Source: Plectrocnemia conspersa (taxonomy: Eukaryota; Arthropoda; Insecta; Trichoptera; Polycentropodidae). From it: a stretch of DNA of 64,000 bases. The stretch lies in contig VTFK01000586.1 of the NCBI GenBank assembly GCA_009617715.1, forward strand, positions 45,161-109,160, in the 5' to 3' direction. Below the pieces are notes generated by a model that searched no databases, was not told where the DNA came from, and saw nothing but the letters and a program-made list of their open reading frames with translations. Below, one piece after another: positions 48,936 to 64,000 of the stretch; positions within the stretch are counted from its first letter, which is position 1; each line of letters starts with the position of its first letter. The position numbers and the translations under genes were made by a program.

Positions 48936-51868
48936 TTAAAGAGAGCTTTTGATAAACGTTAAAAGAGCTTTGTTATGTATCGTCCTGAATTTATGGCTAT
49001 CGTTGAGATAGGTTGTTATAAAATCAGGCGGACGAAAGGATACAAACAATTCTAATGCAATGTATTTAGCTGCGCTGAATCTTTTCTTCTCGGCGTTCGA
49101 TCGACACAACGTCTTGTGCGCAGTCACTGTGAATTCTTGAGCAAGTTTTTCAACTAATGCATATGTCACATACTTCTTTTCGTCAATCAAAAATACCTAA
49201 AACAATATAATTTGTTTTCTTTAAAGAGCATTCTAATTTTAATTAAACTGTCTCATTACCTTATGTCTTATACATTGCCACACTTGGGTTCTGGATATCT
49301 CCGCTGTAGCTGAATCTTCAACGTTTCCTTTGAAAAAGAAGTGACCGACTGCGCCTAACCAATGAAATATAAACAAAATTGTGACAGCAACATTGTGCTG
49401 TAAACCGTTATAATACATCCCGTCCATCGGAAACTCCAATATATCATTTACGGTTGCTATTTCTTTAGGAATTATGTTTAACTGATTCGGCATTAGACCA
49501 CATTGCTTCTTCCACAACTATAACAAAAAATATATAATCAAAATACATTTGTGGTAATTGAAAAATAAATAAAGTAATAAATATAAAATATACTGAGGCA
49601 CATCAACGACAATAGAGATAACTATTAAACTTATAAATATATTGATATACTTTAATAATACTATGAGAGTACTTCTCCAATTATGTTTAACAGAAATGGT
49701 GTAAACTCTACTGGCTGAAATTGAAAATCCAATATAAATTTAAAATCAAACCAAATCAAAAGACTTTCAAAATCAATACACAGTAAAGGTAAAAACAATT
49801 TTCTCAAACAACTTTATTATTATCGGACTCTTTAAAAAGCTTCCATTGATAGCAATCGACTATTTTTTCAATATCATAAAATAGCATCTTGCCTGTCTGT
49901 TCTTTCCAACCGCAGGCCTATAAGTTATTATTGCCCGTTGTGAGTAAAATATATGAAAAAATAATGTAATATCAACTAATAAAATCTTGCCTAATGAACA
50001 ATTTAGTTGTGAAATATATCCACAGGTCTTTTGACAGAAGAAAAAAATTAAATTGTCCAGTAACTTTAGTAAATATAATAAGCTCTATGACAAAGTAATA
50101 AAAATGAAAAAGCATTAATCAAGAACCAGATCAGAAAACCTCTGATGGTGTTCCTTAAGGATCAGTTTTAGCCTTTTTGTTATTTACAATAGTCACAAGT
50201 TATATCCGAACTAAAGATCATTAAAACAATATCACTACTCTGTTTACTAACACATTCTGTGTTTCTACAAAAATACAAATTGAGCAGTAGATAAACTTAG
50301 CAATAAAGTTTAAATTATTGAAATTGCTGAATAAATCACTACAAATCCTAATAAAAGCGTTAGATAATTCATAAAAAATTAGGTAATGTTTGAGTGAGAA
50401 CAGATAAGAAACATTTTAAGTACCGTACTGTAATTTTAAATTAAGAACATAATAAGTTACCTTATTCAACGACGGTATTAAACGCATATCATAAACCAAA
50501 AAACCGTCCACACCGCATACGATTTCCTTCTGTTTTGCATCTATAACTTTGCTTATTATATCTGAACAACTAAAAAACATTAAATTTAATTATGTAGCTT
50601 AAGATAAGTGACTTATTGAGATAAAAACATACTCTTCACAATCACTGCTGCATCCAGGTTTGATTGTCAAGCCGACCATACCACCGGTTGCTGGAGCTCC
50701 TCTTCTATGACATGTCCTAATTACAGCCAAAAAGTAAGACTTAATAAACGGAGTGTCTATATTTACATATTTCAATCTATCTGGCAGAATAAAACTCGAT
50801 CGATCGCCTAAAATAAACAAATTATTACCAAAGATAAAGATGATGATTAATAATCAAATGTAAATACCGAATTTGACCAATATTGAAGCGACATAGTCCC
50901 ATATTCCACAATTCAATCCCAGTGAATGATCTTTCAAAGCGTACAATATTTGTTCGGCTTCAAATATTGAAAATACATTTTCGATTAATACGCAAGCTTT
51001 GATAGTGCCATAAGGTATTGAAAGTTTGTTTTGTGTCCATATGAATATATCGTTCCATAACTTAGCTTCTGATCCGCTTTCGACTTTCGACAAGTAAAAG
51101 AACGGTCCGTTGCCTGTTTCGGATAATCTTTTACCGCAGTGATACATTAATATTATGAAGTCGATCAATGCACCGGGAACTTCTTTTCCGTTAACCTTTA
51201 AATATGTTAATGCATGTAAAGAATTTAATTTATGTATTATATTTTGATTTACATACCATCATATTATGTTCGATTATATTCCAAGCTCTCGGCCTCAACA
51301 TTAATACGGGACATGCACTTATATTGCATGGAGCTCCGTGTAATTTTCCGTTAACAGCTTGAATCACGTTGACGTATCCCTGGATTTGGTTCTTCCATGT
51401 GGGGCAGTGACCATCGTCAAAATCAACTTGTATGCTTTGAACGTCACAATTCAAAGCGTCTACAAAGTGAGCAGTGTTTGCTGGAGAAACGTCACCGAGC
51501 TCCACATGTCTGCACCTACAATAAACACTCATATTTAGTCTATATAACTTAATATATACAAATATCTACTAATAGAACCTTAATCTCGGCGGTAAAGAAG
51601 CAATCTTCCAGTCGTCAAATTGGGTGGGCGTTGTAAACTTAGGTAAAATGTTGTGATTTTCATACAAGATCTTATTTCTTAAGCGATCAGTATATAAAGC
51701 GTCGATCCCGCGGTGGAAAATTTCAACGGCTTCTCTCAAAAGTTGCAGGGCTTCCACGTTAAATATTTGTTTTTGGACATCTTCAAACTTGGGATGAGTC
51801 AATTGGAGAAACGTAACGTTTTCTTCTTGAGACTGCATCTTTATTTTGTGTGTATCTAAAGTTTGCAT
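48936..51868 (-). CDS. Malate synthase (glyoxylate cycle), complete
   Basis: It condenses acetyl-CoA with glyoxylate to malate. Seven exons join in frame with no break: 51579-51838 (or from 51868), 51257-51515, 50868-51195, 50633-50807, 50461-50569, 49260-49517 and 48936-49196. This gives 549 residues from Met at 51838, the usual size of the A isoform. Seen in order: VELGDVSP, DFDDGHCPTWKNQ, LRPRAWNIIEHNM, FFYLSKVESGSEAKLWND, GTIKACVLIENV, the signature KDHSLGLNCGIWDY, RGAPATGGM, and FLIDEKKYVT, where the catalytic Asp falls. The loop Arg, metal-binding Glu and Asp, and the catalytic Asp are all kept. It ends KSSL, at best a weak peroxisomal signal; no clear mitochondrial leader. AATAAA on the minus strand at 48838-48843. 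The intron 49.5-50.5 kb has a LINE scrap. Introns and host repeats argue against bacterial contamination. Confidence 0.93.
50095..50260 (+). mobile_element. LINE reverse-transcriptase scrap in malate synthase intron
   Basis: On the plus strand about 50139-50190 reads SDGVP-stop-GSVLAFLLFTI, the 'GVPQGSVLGPLLF' box of non-LTR reverse transcriptases with one stop. The flanks are too decayed to follow. It is antisense to the host gene. Confidence 0.6.
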
Positions 51869-54700
51869 ACGTGTACAACAGTTATAATAAAAAAATGATT
51901 ACGTAAGTTTGTTTTTGTATAAACAATTGTATAGGCACACGAGTCTCTCTAATATCTGTGAAGCAGTGCTATATCAACGACGATCAAACAAACTATAAGC
52001 AACGGACTAAACCTTTGAACTTCAAAACGAACATAATAACATTACCATATCTATAGCGTGAAGTTATGTTGAATAAAAAAATGTTAACAACGCCTAACAA
52101 CTAAACTGACGATGTGTTACACTTAATATATAATTATAATATTGAATCAGGGTTGTCAGATTTTCAAAAATTACAGGGAGATAAATAAAAAAAAAAGTAT
52201 ACAATAAAAATTATAGCAAATATTGATCAACTTACAGTCTCTAGCATCTTTTTCAATAAATGTCGGCTAACTCGTTCTGGGATGTCATCAATTGCTATGT
52301 TGCCTGCTATTTATAAGATGAATACAAAAACGACAATTACTTTCGTATTAACTTAATAAGGTAATTTATTACTGCGAGATATTACCGTTCTTGTAACAAT
52401 AATATAAATAATGTTTATTTAAGTGCTTATATATAATTTTATTTATTTTATTGGATTTATCCTTCTATTAATTAATTCACATTTTTTTCTGTTTTGAATG
52501 TAAAAACTTATCAAGTATTGTTTTGAATAACTTTATGTGGAGAATGGTACACTATGTCTAGCATTATCGTGGTGAAAAACAACGACCTTTTAAATGTAAC
52601 CATATTTTTTAATTATTGCTCTAACCAAATTTTCTAATTATTCACTGCATTTATTATTTCGCTCGATTTTATATGTTTATAATACATACACACATTATTT
52701 ACCTCACCACACATACAACATAAGGGAGCAGCTTCAGGAACATAAAATAATGTTGCACGAAAAATACTGTAAAGTCTTTTTCGTTCAACATTATTTTATG
52801 CGGCGCACTTTTTATCACTCATAACAAGGTAAACTATAATAATATATCATTTAACATTTAATTTTTGCCCTTTCCGAAATATATTTTTAATGATAATAAG
52901 ACAAATCAACGCTAACCTCATCTTCCAGATATAATTTTTTAGAACGAAACTTGTCGACCCAAAAGCGACTATTTCGCGTTTTTACCACTTCACATAAATT
53001 TTTAGTCGCGATGGTCGCATTACTTCCTTTATTAAATTCGTATTATACGCATAATTAGCCATTCTTTATAGGGCCACGAGACTGACTAAAAGTAATATGT
53101 ATATATTTTACAGTATTTCACAAAATAATAAAAATACTTTTATACATTTTATTATATAATTCAAGTCGAATACGCCGCAGCTAGATAATCTGCGTCAACT
53201 GAGATAATATCAACACTGATGACCTCAACATCGATGGTTGAAATGTCGACAAGATGGATAAGAGAGAGAGAGAGAATATGTGCGTTACTCGAGTCTTTTC
53301 AAAGCCGTGTTGAATTCCGTCAAAAATATGAACAATGACATAATGTAATTTGTATATATTTATCAGATAAAATACTATCAACCTTTTACTTATCATATCT
53401 GCTAAAACATAGTCGTGTGATTAAAGCTACTACCCACAATCATAAATTTACGATTGCTCGTTCGTTCTTATAATTGCGTACTTTTATTTTCATTGTTTTA
53501 ACAGGTATAAAAATGACACCAAGCCTAATAACGATGTCAGAAAGTCATGATTCTCATCGGATGTTTGCAGAAATGAAACATAAATCGCGCTATTGTTTGT
53601 TTCTAAATTAATAACACAGTGGGCAATACCAAAAATAAAGATGTAAGTTATTTTTTAACTTAATCGGTAGCGCAGTGGTTTCAATTAAAGTCCTCAGATA
53701 CAGCAAACTTGTGCTTGCACTGTATATTTAAAATAACAAGAGGTTGAGCCGAGTGCGATGTTCGTTCAACGATAGAAATAAATGTTGCTGAATTTCACCT
53801 GAAATTTCATTCTGATAATGGAAAAAAAATTACCATTGTCCATAAATGTACAGAGTTGTTCTTCATGAAACGTTCCCATGTTCATAAAATACCGAATAGT
53901 GAGTATTTTTAGTATACAAACTGTTGGGGCCTATTTATATTTATACATAGATTTTGTTATGGCCAAAACTTGGCTGTACTTGGGTAAAACTGCCGTGACG
54001 GTTTCGCTCTTCTGGCAATCTTCGGCGCGTTCAAGGTAATAAAATAAAAATAAACATTTGCCCTGATTTATTTCATTAAAAAACGGCATTCATTCTGGGA
54101 TTACCTAAATAAAATTATTTTTTTAATAAAAATCGTGTTTTTTAAAAATATTTTACACACAGCGCACCCAACTGTAACTGACTTTGATATATTATTTGAA
54201 GAGAGCAAGCAACACGTGCTCTTGACCAGAAGTTGAAAACCACAAAACTAGTTGTTTTGATTTATTTAGAACAATCCCACTAAAATGATCGGTAAGACCA
54301 ATCTGAGCGGAAATCTCTAGCCCAGTCTTACATCGTTGGCATACCTGATGAATCTATCAAGGCTATTTGTTGTTCCAGTCTTACATCGTTGGCAAAAATT
54401 AGAAAGATGAAATATAAATGATTAAAACCAATCTTAAATTTTTTTTTGGTCCTTCGATCTTCAGTAAGACAAAATCGCATGCAAAAGAAGAAAAACTCCG
54501 ATTTCTCTTCGAGGTAGGAAGTTAAACAGTGGTATAAAAATTAAAATAAATTATATAATCATATTTTTTATTTTGCAACAATCGAATTTTTATCCTAAAT
54601 TACTGGTTGTAGACTGAATATTTATTCTGATTACCTCTGATAATAACTTATATATTGTAATTATCTAATTTCGCATGTAATCTTTTATTTGACATGTTTA
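51869..54700. other. Intergenic region
   Basis: AT-rich DNA with a (GA)n run at about 53253-53273. CCAGTCTTACATCGTTGGCA occurs twice, 53 bases apart (54322 and 54375). No gene, tRNA or mobile element is supported. Confidence 0.5.
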
Positions 54701-54719
54701 TAGAGATATTTACATATTA

Positions 54720-54752
54720 AAATGACATTTACACTCTGTGTAAATGTCATTT
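54720..54752. repeat. Perfect 15-bp hairpin just upstream of C9orf78
   Basis: The arms AAATGACATTTACAC and complement have loop TCT. The right arm runs on as AAATGTCATTTCAATGAAA, which is also found at an end of repeat family A (about 57568). So it is probably a solo family A end, sitting 50 to 100 bases before the start codon. Confidence 0.7.
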
Positions 54753-54800
54753 CAATGAAAGGAAAGTGCAATATTCTGGTTTTAGAGCAGTTTATTTTAT

Positions 54801-55745
54801 ATGGCAACATTGACTGACATCTGTCATACTTGTTTTGACGCTTCAAAGATGGAGGAGGTTAAAACAGACGAAAGCGCTCCAATTAAATTTAAATCATTTA
54901 GAAAGCGGCCTAACCTAAAAAAACAGAGACGTTCATCCGAGAGCGAAGATTCCGAAGAAGATTCAAACTCGAAGCTGGAAGAAACGAAAGAAATACAGAA
55001 ACTTCGGAAAAGACCTAACGGAGTTAGCATTGTCGGCCTCGCGACCGGCCAGAAAGTGTCAATCGCCGAAGAACTGTCCAATAAGGATCCCTTTAATTTA
55101 AAATCTGGCGGCCTTGTGAGCTTGAAGGCTTTGAAAGACGGCAAAGTTAAACAAATCGACGATGCTTACGACACCGGTATAGGCACCCAATTCTCGGCCG
55201 AGACTAATAAGCGCGATGAAGACGACGAAATGATGAAGTACATCGAAGAGCAATTGGCTAAGAAGAAAGGTGACAATCTTAACAAGGACTCAGTCGACCC
55301 TAACAAATACCTATCGCCCGAAGAAGCAGCTTTGCAATCGCTGCCGGATCACCTGCGACAATCCTCCGCTCACAAATCCGAAGAGATGTTATCTAACCAA
55401 ATGCTCAGTGGAATTCCCGAAGTCGACTTGGGAATCGACGCCAAAATTAAAAACATCGAAGCAACGGAAGATGCCAAATTGCGACTCTTGTGGGAGAAAA
55501 GAATAAAGCAAGATGGTCCATCGCAATTTGTGCCTACGAACATGGCTGTGAATTTCGTGCAGCATAACAGGTTTAATATCGACACGGACGCACCCAAAAG
55601 AAAGAGACAGCCAGTGGACGAAAAGGTGGAGAAACCGGCCGTCGGCGATGTCGATTCTAGTAATAAGGGTAAAAAAGAAAAAGGAGAGAGAGCCACCGAT
55701 GATTACCATTATGAAAAGTTCAAGAAACAGTTTAGAAGATATTAA
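54801..55745 (+). CDS. C9orf78: C9orf78/TLS1 family (HCA59) spliceosome-associated protein
   Basis: A small, charged, mostly disordered nuclear protein; human C9orf78 is known to associate with late spliceosomes, and yeast Tls1 affects splicing of telomere-related genes. It is a single exon of 314 codons. The family landmarks are RKRPNGVS, GTQFSAETNKRDEDDEMMKY, the highly conserved SNQMLSGIPEVDLGIDAKIK, FVPTNMAVNFVQHNRF and the C-terminal ATDDYHYEKFKKQFRRY. Met at 54849 (MEEVKTDES) is a second possible start and gives a length nearer the family's. The N-terminal third has an acidic Ser/Glu patch, a likely casein kinase 2 target. No introns are seen, so a fixed retrocopy is possible, though the frame is intact and an AATAAA follows at 55788. 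Confidence 0.95.
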   Translation: MATLTDICHTCFDASKMEEVKTDESAPIKFKSFRKRPNLKKQRRSSESEDSEEDSNSKLEETKEIQKLRKRPNGVSIVGLATGQKVSIAEELSNKDPFNLKSGGLVSLKALKDGKVKQIDDAYDTGIGTQFSAETNKRDEDDEMMKYIEEQLAKKKGDNLNKDSVDPNKYLSPEEAALQSLPDHLRQSSAHKSEEMLSNQMLSGIPEVDLGIDAKIKNIEATEDAKLRLLWEKRIKQDGPSQFVPTNMAVNFVQHNRFNIDTDAPKRKRQPVDEKVEKPAVGDVDSSNKGKKEKGERATDDYHYEKFKKQFRRY

Positions 55746-55787
55746 TAAAATTGTTGTATAGTTAATTTTTGTATAATATTTTTAAGC

Positions 55788-55793
55788 AATAAA
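55788..55793 (+). terminator. Polyadenylation signal of C9orf78
   Basis: AATAAA, 43 bases past the stop codon, in AT-rich DNA. Confidence 0.6.
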
Positions 55794-56042
55794 GGAAAAT
55801 TTGAGTTAAACCGATTTATATATTACAAAAAATATAAAACACTTGAAAACCTTGTTTTAAAAACCAGAAATGTCAAATATAATCCTAAACACTTACTACA
55901 CGCCAACTTTTCGTCGGACCTGGAAGAATATAATTGTACCCTAAAGCTATCAAAATTTTAAATTTTATGTCTTTTAAAATTATACAAATACTACAGCATT
56001 ATGACAAATATCCACTAAACAGCTATATATAACTGAGCAAGG

Positions 56043-57390
56043 CCAGTGCCGCAACTAAAGTATTTTGAGCCTGCGGGCGAAAATTCTATTTTGCGCCCCC
56101 CCCCCTCTTTATTTCTTTTCACAATTATTGAATACGTCAATCATGTGAAAAAATATAAATGTTATTGACAAATTTGCACAGCAGCAAAAATAGAACATGT
56201 AAATTTTGTATTATCTATGGATAACCACTAAGAAGTATTTAAGCACATGAAAGAAATGTTATAAATAAATATCTACTTCAAAATTACAGAAAAATAAATA
56301 ACACTATTAATATAAATAAATAACACTATATAAGCAAATATACTAAGGCCGCTTTCACACGTGTCGGATCGATTTGCCCGGCGGTGTGTAGTGGGGGTGG
56401 TGTTGTATGGGTAGCGTCTGGCCGGCGCCGGATGGATTCGTCCTGCTCGTCTGAAATGGTATGTACTAGCCCATACAGCACCATCCCCACTACACGGCGC
56501 CGGCCCGGTGCCGAGTGAATCCATTTGGCACGTGTGAAACCGGCCTAAGATTAACATTATATAATTTAAAAAAAATAATATTTTTTAAAAGAAAAAATGA
56601 ATATACAGTTTATTTAAGGTTAATTTTTCTTGATTTTGATTATGCGAACTGATTAATCACATAATCGAAATCAATTTTTTTTTAATGTTTATTTTTCATT
56701 GCTAAGAAAAGTTAAATTACTAAGACGATCTTGTCCCATTGAAGTTGCAAATTTGGCAAAATAAGCTTTAAGTTTTTGAATGATCGCTCACGACTTGCAA
56801 TCACTTCTACAACAGCTTAAAGAATCTGCAGTGAAATAGGAAGATTTGTAAGTACATCTGCATATGACACAATAAAAGTAAGAAGATCCAAATGAGTTTT
56901 CGGTAATACATTATTACGAGTAGTAAGCAGCATTTTACAGACTTCGATTTCTGTGAGTAACATCTTTCCATCAAAGTAGGTGTCGTACAAATTCGCAAAA
57001 TTTGTGCAATTTCGATGCAGTTTATTTTCATATATTTTAGAAAGAAGAGTTTCGATGTCCAGCAGAAATCCAAACTTTTAATTAAGGTTTTACTCTTAAA
57101 AATTATGTTAATATTTCTAGTTGCAATTGGTCAAGTACATTTTTCATAACACGTATGATTTTGTTCTCTACTGAAAACTATGCATCAATTAATACTTCTC
57201 CCGGTATCTCTATGTCGCCTAATTTTTTTTCAATGTGCGCATTTTATTTTAAATATTATTATATAAACAGAATTTTCACATAAATCATTGCTGAGTTTTA
57301 ACAATTCTAATTCTAGAAATGCAAGATCAATTATTGCTTCAATGCAATTCATAGTAGGATCTTGCAAGAACGTCATTCAGGGAGGGGAGG
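56043..57390 (-). mobile_element. hAT relic of the TTF/ZMYM type with nested MITE
   Basis: On the minus strand, about 57080 down to 56690, a nearly open frame reads LHRNCTNFANLYDTYFDGK, TEIEVCKMLLTTRN and, after one stop, ASRERSFKNLKAYFAK then DRLSNLTFLSNEK. This is the 'CERSFSKLK...RL..LAILS' C-terminal signature of these hAT transposases. A hAT-like terminus CAGTGCCGCAACTAAAG is at about 56044. No opposite end was found, so the right boundary is uncertain. Confidence 0.7.
56347..56545. mobile_element. PIF/Harbinger-type MITE, TAA target duplication
   Basis: 199 bases with near-palindromic arms. The left end is GGCCGCTTTCACACGTG and the right end the complement of GGCCGGTTTCACACGTG. TAA flanks both sides (56344-56346 and 56546-56548). 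A 3-base TWA duplication and GG-starting ends are typical of PIF/Harbinger. The arms match inwards through GTGTAGTGGGG(G/A)TGGTG(T/C)TGTATGGG. It is GC-rich and sits inside an older hAT relic. Confidence 0.85.
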
Positions 57391-57394
57391 AAGT

Positions 57395-58065
57395 TAGGAA
57401 AATTTGTCTTTGAATTTGGCCAGAAAATCCATGTCATTCAATGAAATACTATGAATCATAATGAAATTGAAATATTAAAAAAGCAACCACTGACTAGTCA
57501 ACTTTTGACCCCTATGTGAAAAAAAGCTGAAATGACGACTCTCTCAATTCCGAAAATATTTTTTAAAATGTCATTTCAATGAAATCATATAGAAATATAT
57601 TTTTCCCAGTAGATATTTTCCAGTGGAAATATAATTCATCTGGCAGGTGCTAGTAAAATTATATGATTTCAACTTTTCATTTGCTGTTCAAACTCAAACT
57701 TAACCTACACGAATTAACCAAACCCAACTAATTATAGTCTTCGAAATTACTTAGGTCAAGTTCTAAATACAAACTAAGTCGACTCAACTCTCAGGGCGAA
57801 ATAAGCGGAATAAGATGTACAGACAGACGTCGCATCTCTCATATTACTCCTTAGTTTGTCTGCACTTCAATATCACACTTTGTTTTAAAAATATGATAGC
57901 TATCCTTACCGATATTACTACGGACTTCTGATATGAGAGTATTGTCAAAGGCTATTCAAATCATATTTTAGTCAATAGGAGGGCGCAAAAACAATTATCA
58001 CTTCACAGAAATCAAAAATCATTAAAATCGTGTCGGCGCCATTGCAGTGGGAACGGTTACAACCA
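57395..58065 (+). repeat. Repeat family A, copy 7 (longest single copy)
   Basis: It begins with the inverted AAATTCAAAG...ATGTCATTCAATGAAAT segment, then ATGTCATTTCAATGAAATC, AACCTACACGAATTAACCAA, GCTATCCTTACCGATATTA, CAATAGGAGGGCGCAAAAA and ATTATCACTTCACAGAA. It ends near the GTGTCGGCGCCATTGCAGTGG segment. All parts recur in other copies in this window. Confidence 0.8.
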
Positions 58066-58166
58066 TTTTTTAAGCCAATGAACGAGTCGGACCAAAAATA
58101 CCAGAAGAGTGTCAGGAGCCTATCGACCTCTTTTAATTGTTTTTTACAGACACGCTGATTGAAAAT

Positions 58167-58211
58167 ATAATATATGCAGAAAAACATTACTTGTTTTTCT
58201 GCATATATTAT
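58167..58211. repeat. Perfect 19-bp hairpin
   Basis: The arms ATAATATATGCAGAAAAAC and exact complement are separated by ATTACTT. It lies 100 bases past family A copy 7; no other link is seen. Confidence 0.75.
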
Positions 58212-59048
58212 AAAAAAATATTTTTGTGACAACGGTTGTTCTCAAATAATGTCTTCAATTTAGAACCATAATCGAAAAACAGCCTATTGGAAACATCTAA
58301 ATAAAAAGTAATTTTAATGAAAACAAAGTTTAATTTAGACAATTTTATATTTCGATAAGAAAACTTGATTCAAAAGAGTTCAATTACAAAACATTTATAT
58401 ATGTATACATAGTATGTATATTTTTATTTATTTCATGTATATATAAAATATCAAAATATTGTATTAACCATATGTGTACTGCAACATACACACTTTAATA
58501 ATAAAAACAAATACGTTTAAATAATTACCAATTATAACCAGTCATAAAATTTCCATTTCTTGTATACTTTTAACTATAACACATTTTTCAAAACCTCCAT
58601 CATTTATATTTGGTATATAAAGATAATCGTGTATGTCCTGTCATTTATTTTTATTTTATTACAACAATTTGCAAAAAAAATATTGAAGCAAACTAGTTAT
58701 TATATATCATATTAGTTTATAGTATTACATGGGAGAAGCTAACGTAAAAGTACATGTGATTGATATATACAAGGATATAATTTGATACACTAAATGAAAA
58801 ACATTATCAAGTAAAATAAATACATATTTACTTTTATATGCATTTATCTATCGAAGCTTAAAATTGTTGATATTGAAAAAAATTATGAAGCCTAATGTTA
58901 TTTTAACAACATTAAGATGGGAACATTAATGGCAGTTCCCAAAGTTTCATCAAAACTATACTACAATTCAACTATCAAATACATACATATAACATATTCT
59001 GCACATAAATTAGGTAAAAATTCATATTTCTTTATCCTTATTTTGGAA
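58212..59048. other. Gene-free AT-rich stretch 3' of KAT2
   Basis: AT-rich DNA between the hairpin and the KAT2 stop codon; it should hold the KAT2 3' UTR. No other gene or mobile element is supported. The 78-codon plus-strand frame at 58917-59153 overlaps the KAT2 last exon antisense. Confidence 0.5.
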
Positions 59049-63257
<4,209 letters not shown>

Positions 63258-63560
63258 TCTCGCCTCAAAGCGCGACTGTCAACAGATGTCCAGTGTTGCT
63301 ATATAACAAAAAATATTCAGTACGTTTGACGCCAAACTGGAATTGGCCAAAGTAATTATAATGTCGAGCAGTATATTATTATTTTATTTTTAATAGATAC
63401 AATAATAAGAATTATATGCTTAGGTAAGTACCAAACAGTTTTATTTAATAAAAAATCAATATTTTTTTATCGACAAAAATATTATTTATTGATTTATTAA
63501 AAACATCAACAGAAAAAACTACACATCTAGTTAAACAATATTATGTTTCTGCGCATAATA
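63258..63560. other. 5' flank of KAT2
   Basis: AT-rich DNA between the KAT2 start exon and a retrotransposon tail. It should hold the KAT2 promoter; no specific site could be named. Confidence 0.4.
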
Positions 63561-63569
63561 CAAAAAATA

Positions 63570-64000
63570 AAAAATAAGGCGTTTGGACGTGCGTACGTCT
63601 TGTTGACGTAGCGGTTGACCGCTGACTGCCCGCTCACGCTTCGTCGCTCGCCCCTCTCGCCCCGCTACAGTACTCCCCTCCAGTGAACTAGCCGTGAGCA
63701 GTTCACGATTAAGGCGAACCCAAAACGAAATCCTGCAGGTGGCCGGGTATTCGTAGAGTCCTGGTCGGTCTTGATGTCGTGGGGCGGGCTGCGTAGCGTT
63801 GTTGTCATCCTCGGTTTCCGAGGGTAAAAGGTTGATCTCCGGCTGCAGCGGTGTCAATGAAGTCTCGTTCGATGGGGGAAAAGTAGTGTCCTGTGTAGCC
63901 TTCCTGTGTATCTTCAGGTTGGATGAATGCAGGCTTGACGCGATCTATTGACACTGCAACACTTTTTTTATCGCTGATCTTTAGCATCAAGACCCTTTCC
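63570..64000 (-). mobile_element. Ty3/gypsy-type retrotransposon, 3' end, cut by window edge
   Basis: Minus strand. The C-terminal end of a pol polyprotein is visible (VAVSIDRVKPAF, the motif that closes many gypsy integrases), followed by a frame shift into a Pro/Arg-rich tail. A purine-rich tract (GGAGGGGAGTAC) then runs directly into TGTAGCGGGGCGAG at about 63668, which looks like the start of the 3' LTR. The LTR's far end is not resolved. The rest lies beyond the window. Confidence 0.7.

Noticed and set aside
53660..53700. TCGGTAGCGCAGTGG, resembling a tRNA A box
   Set aside because: No B box or cloverleaf follows at the right distance.
54322..54394. 20-base direct repeat 53 bases apart
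   Set aside because: Only two units and no element boundaries; probably a small local duplication.
57972..58232. 86-codon minus-strand frame
   Set aside because: Covers the end of repeat family A and a hairpin; no domain.

Overview
The window is nuclear DNA from an arthropod, almost certainly an insect; I cannot settle the order. The evidence is short exons with small AT-rich GT-AG introns, strongly AT-rich intergenic DNA, animal genes (IFT172, KAT2/GCN5, AMSH, C9orf78, membrane aminopeptidase P) and many decayed transposable elements. No bacterial, plasmid, phage or CRISPR feature was seen.

Layout. 1-8.6 kb is gene-free and built of transposon relics: a hAT element with its target duplication, a foldback element, a hAT-type MITE, and the first copies of a repeat family (called family A here). 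8.6-11.6 kb (+) is a membrane-type Xaa-Pro aminopeptidase. 13.1-17.1 kb (-) is the AMSH/STAMBP deubiquitinase, with a LINE relic in its large intron. 17.1-20.1 kb holds a mariner-type relic. 20.1-29.6 kb (-) is IFT172, about 35 coding exons, one intron carrying a family A copy. 29.6-44.2 kb is a gene desert of hairpins, a second mariner relic, two family B foldback copies (one split by a LINE fragment) and two hAT elements with intact 8-bp target duplications. 44.7-48.7 kb (+) is an unrecognised secreted-then-anchored membrane protein with four 'FPxDxxKY' repeats. 48.9-51.9 kb (-) is a complete malate synthase, an enzyme most animals lack. 54.8-55.7 kb (+) is an intronless C9orf78/TLS1 gene. 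56.0-58.1 kb is a hAT relic with a Harbinger-type MITE inside it, followed by family A. 59.0-63.3 kb (-) is KAT2/GCN5 from its first coding exon to the bromodomain. The right edge is the tail of a Ty3/gypsy-type retrotransposon.

The genes do not form one pathway; they are unrelated housekeeping and cilium genes. The points most worth following are the malate synthase, the repeat-bearing membrane protein, and three one-base reading-frame breaks in otherwise intact genes (one in AMSH, two in IFT172), which mean either assembly errors or recent damage.
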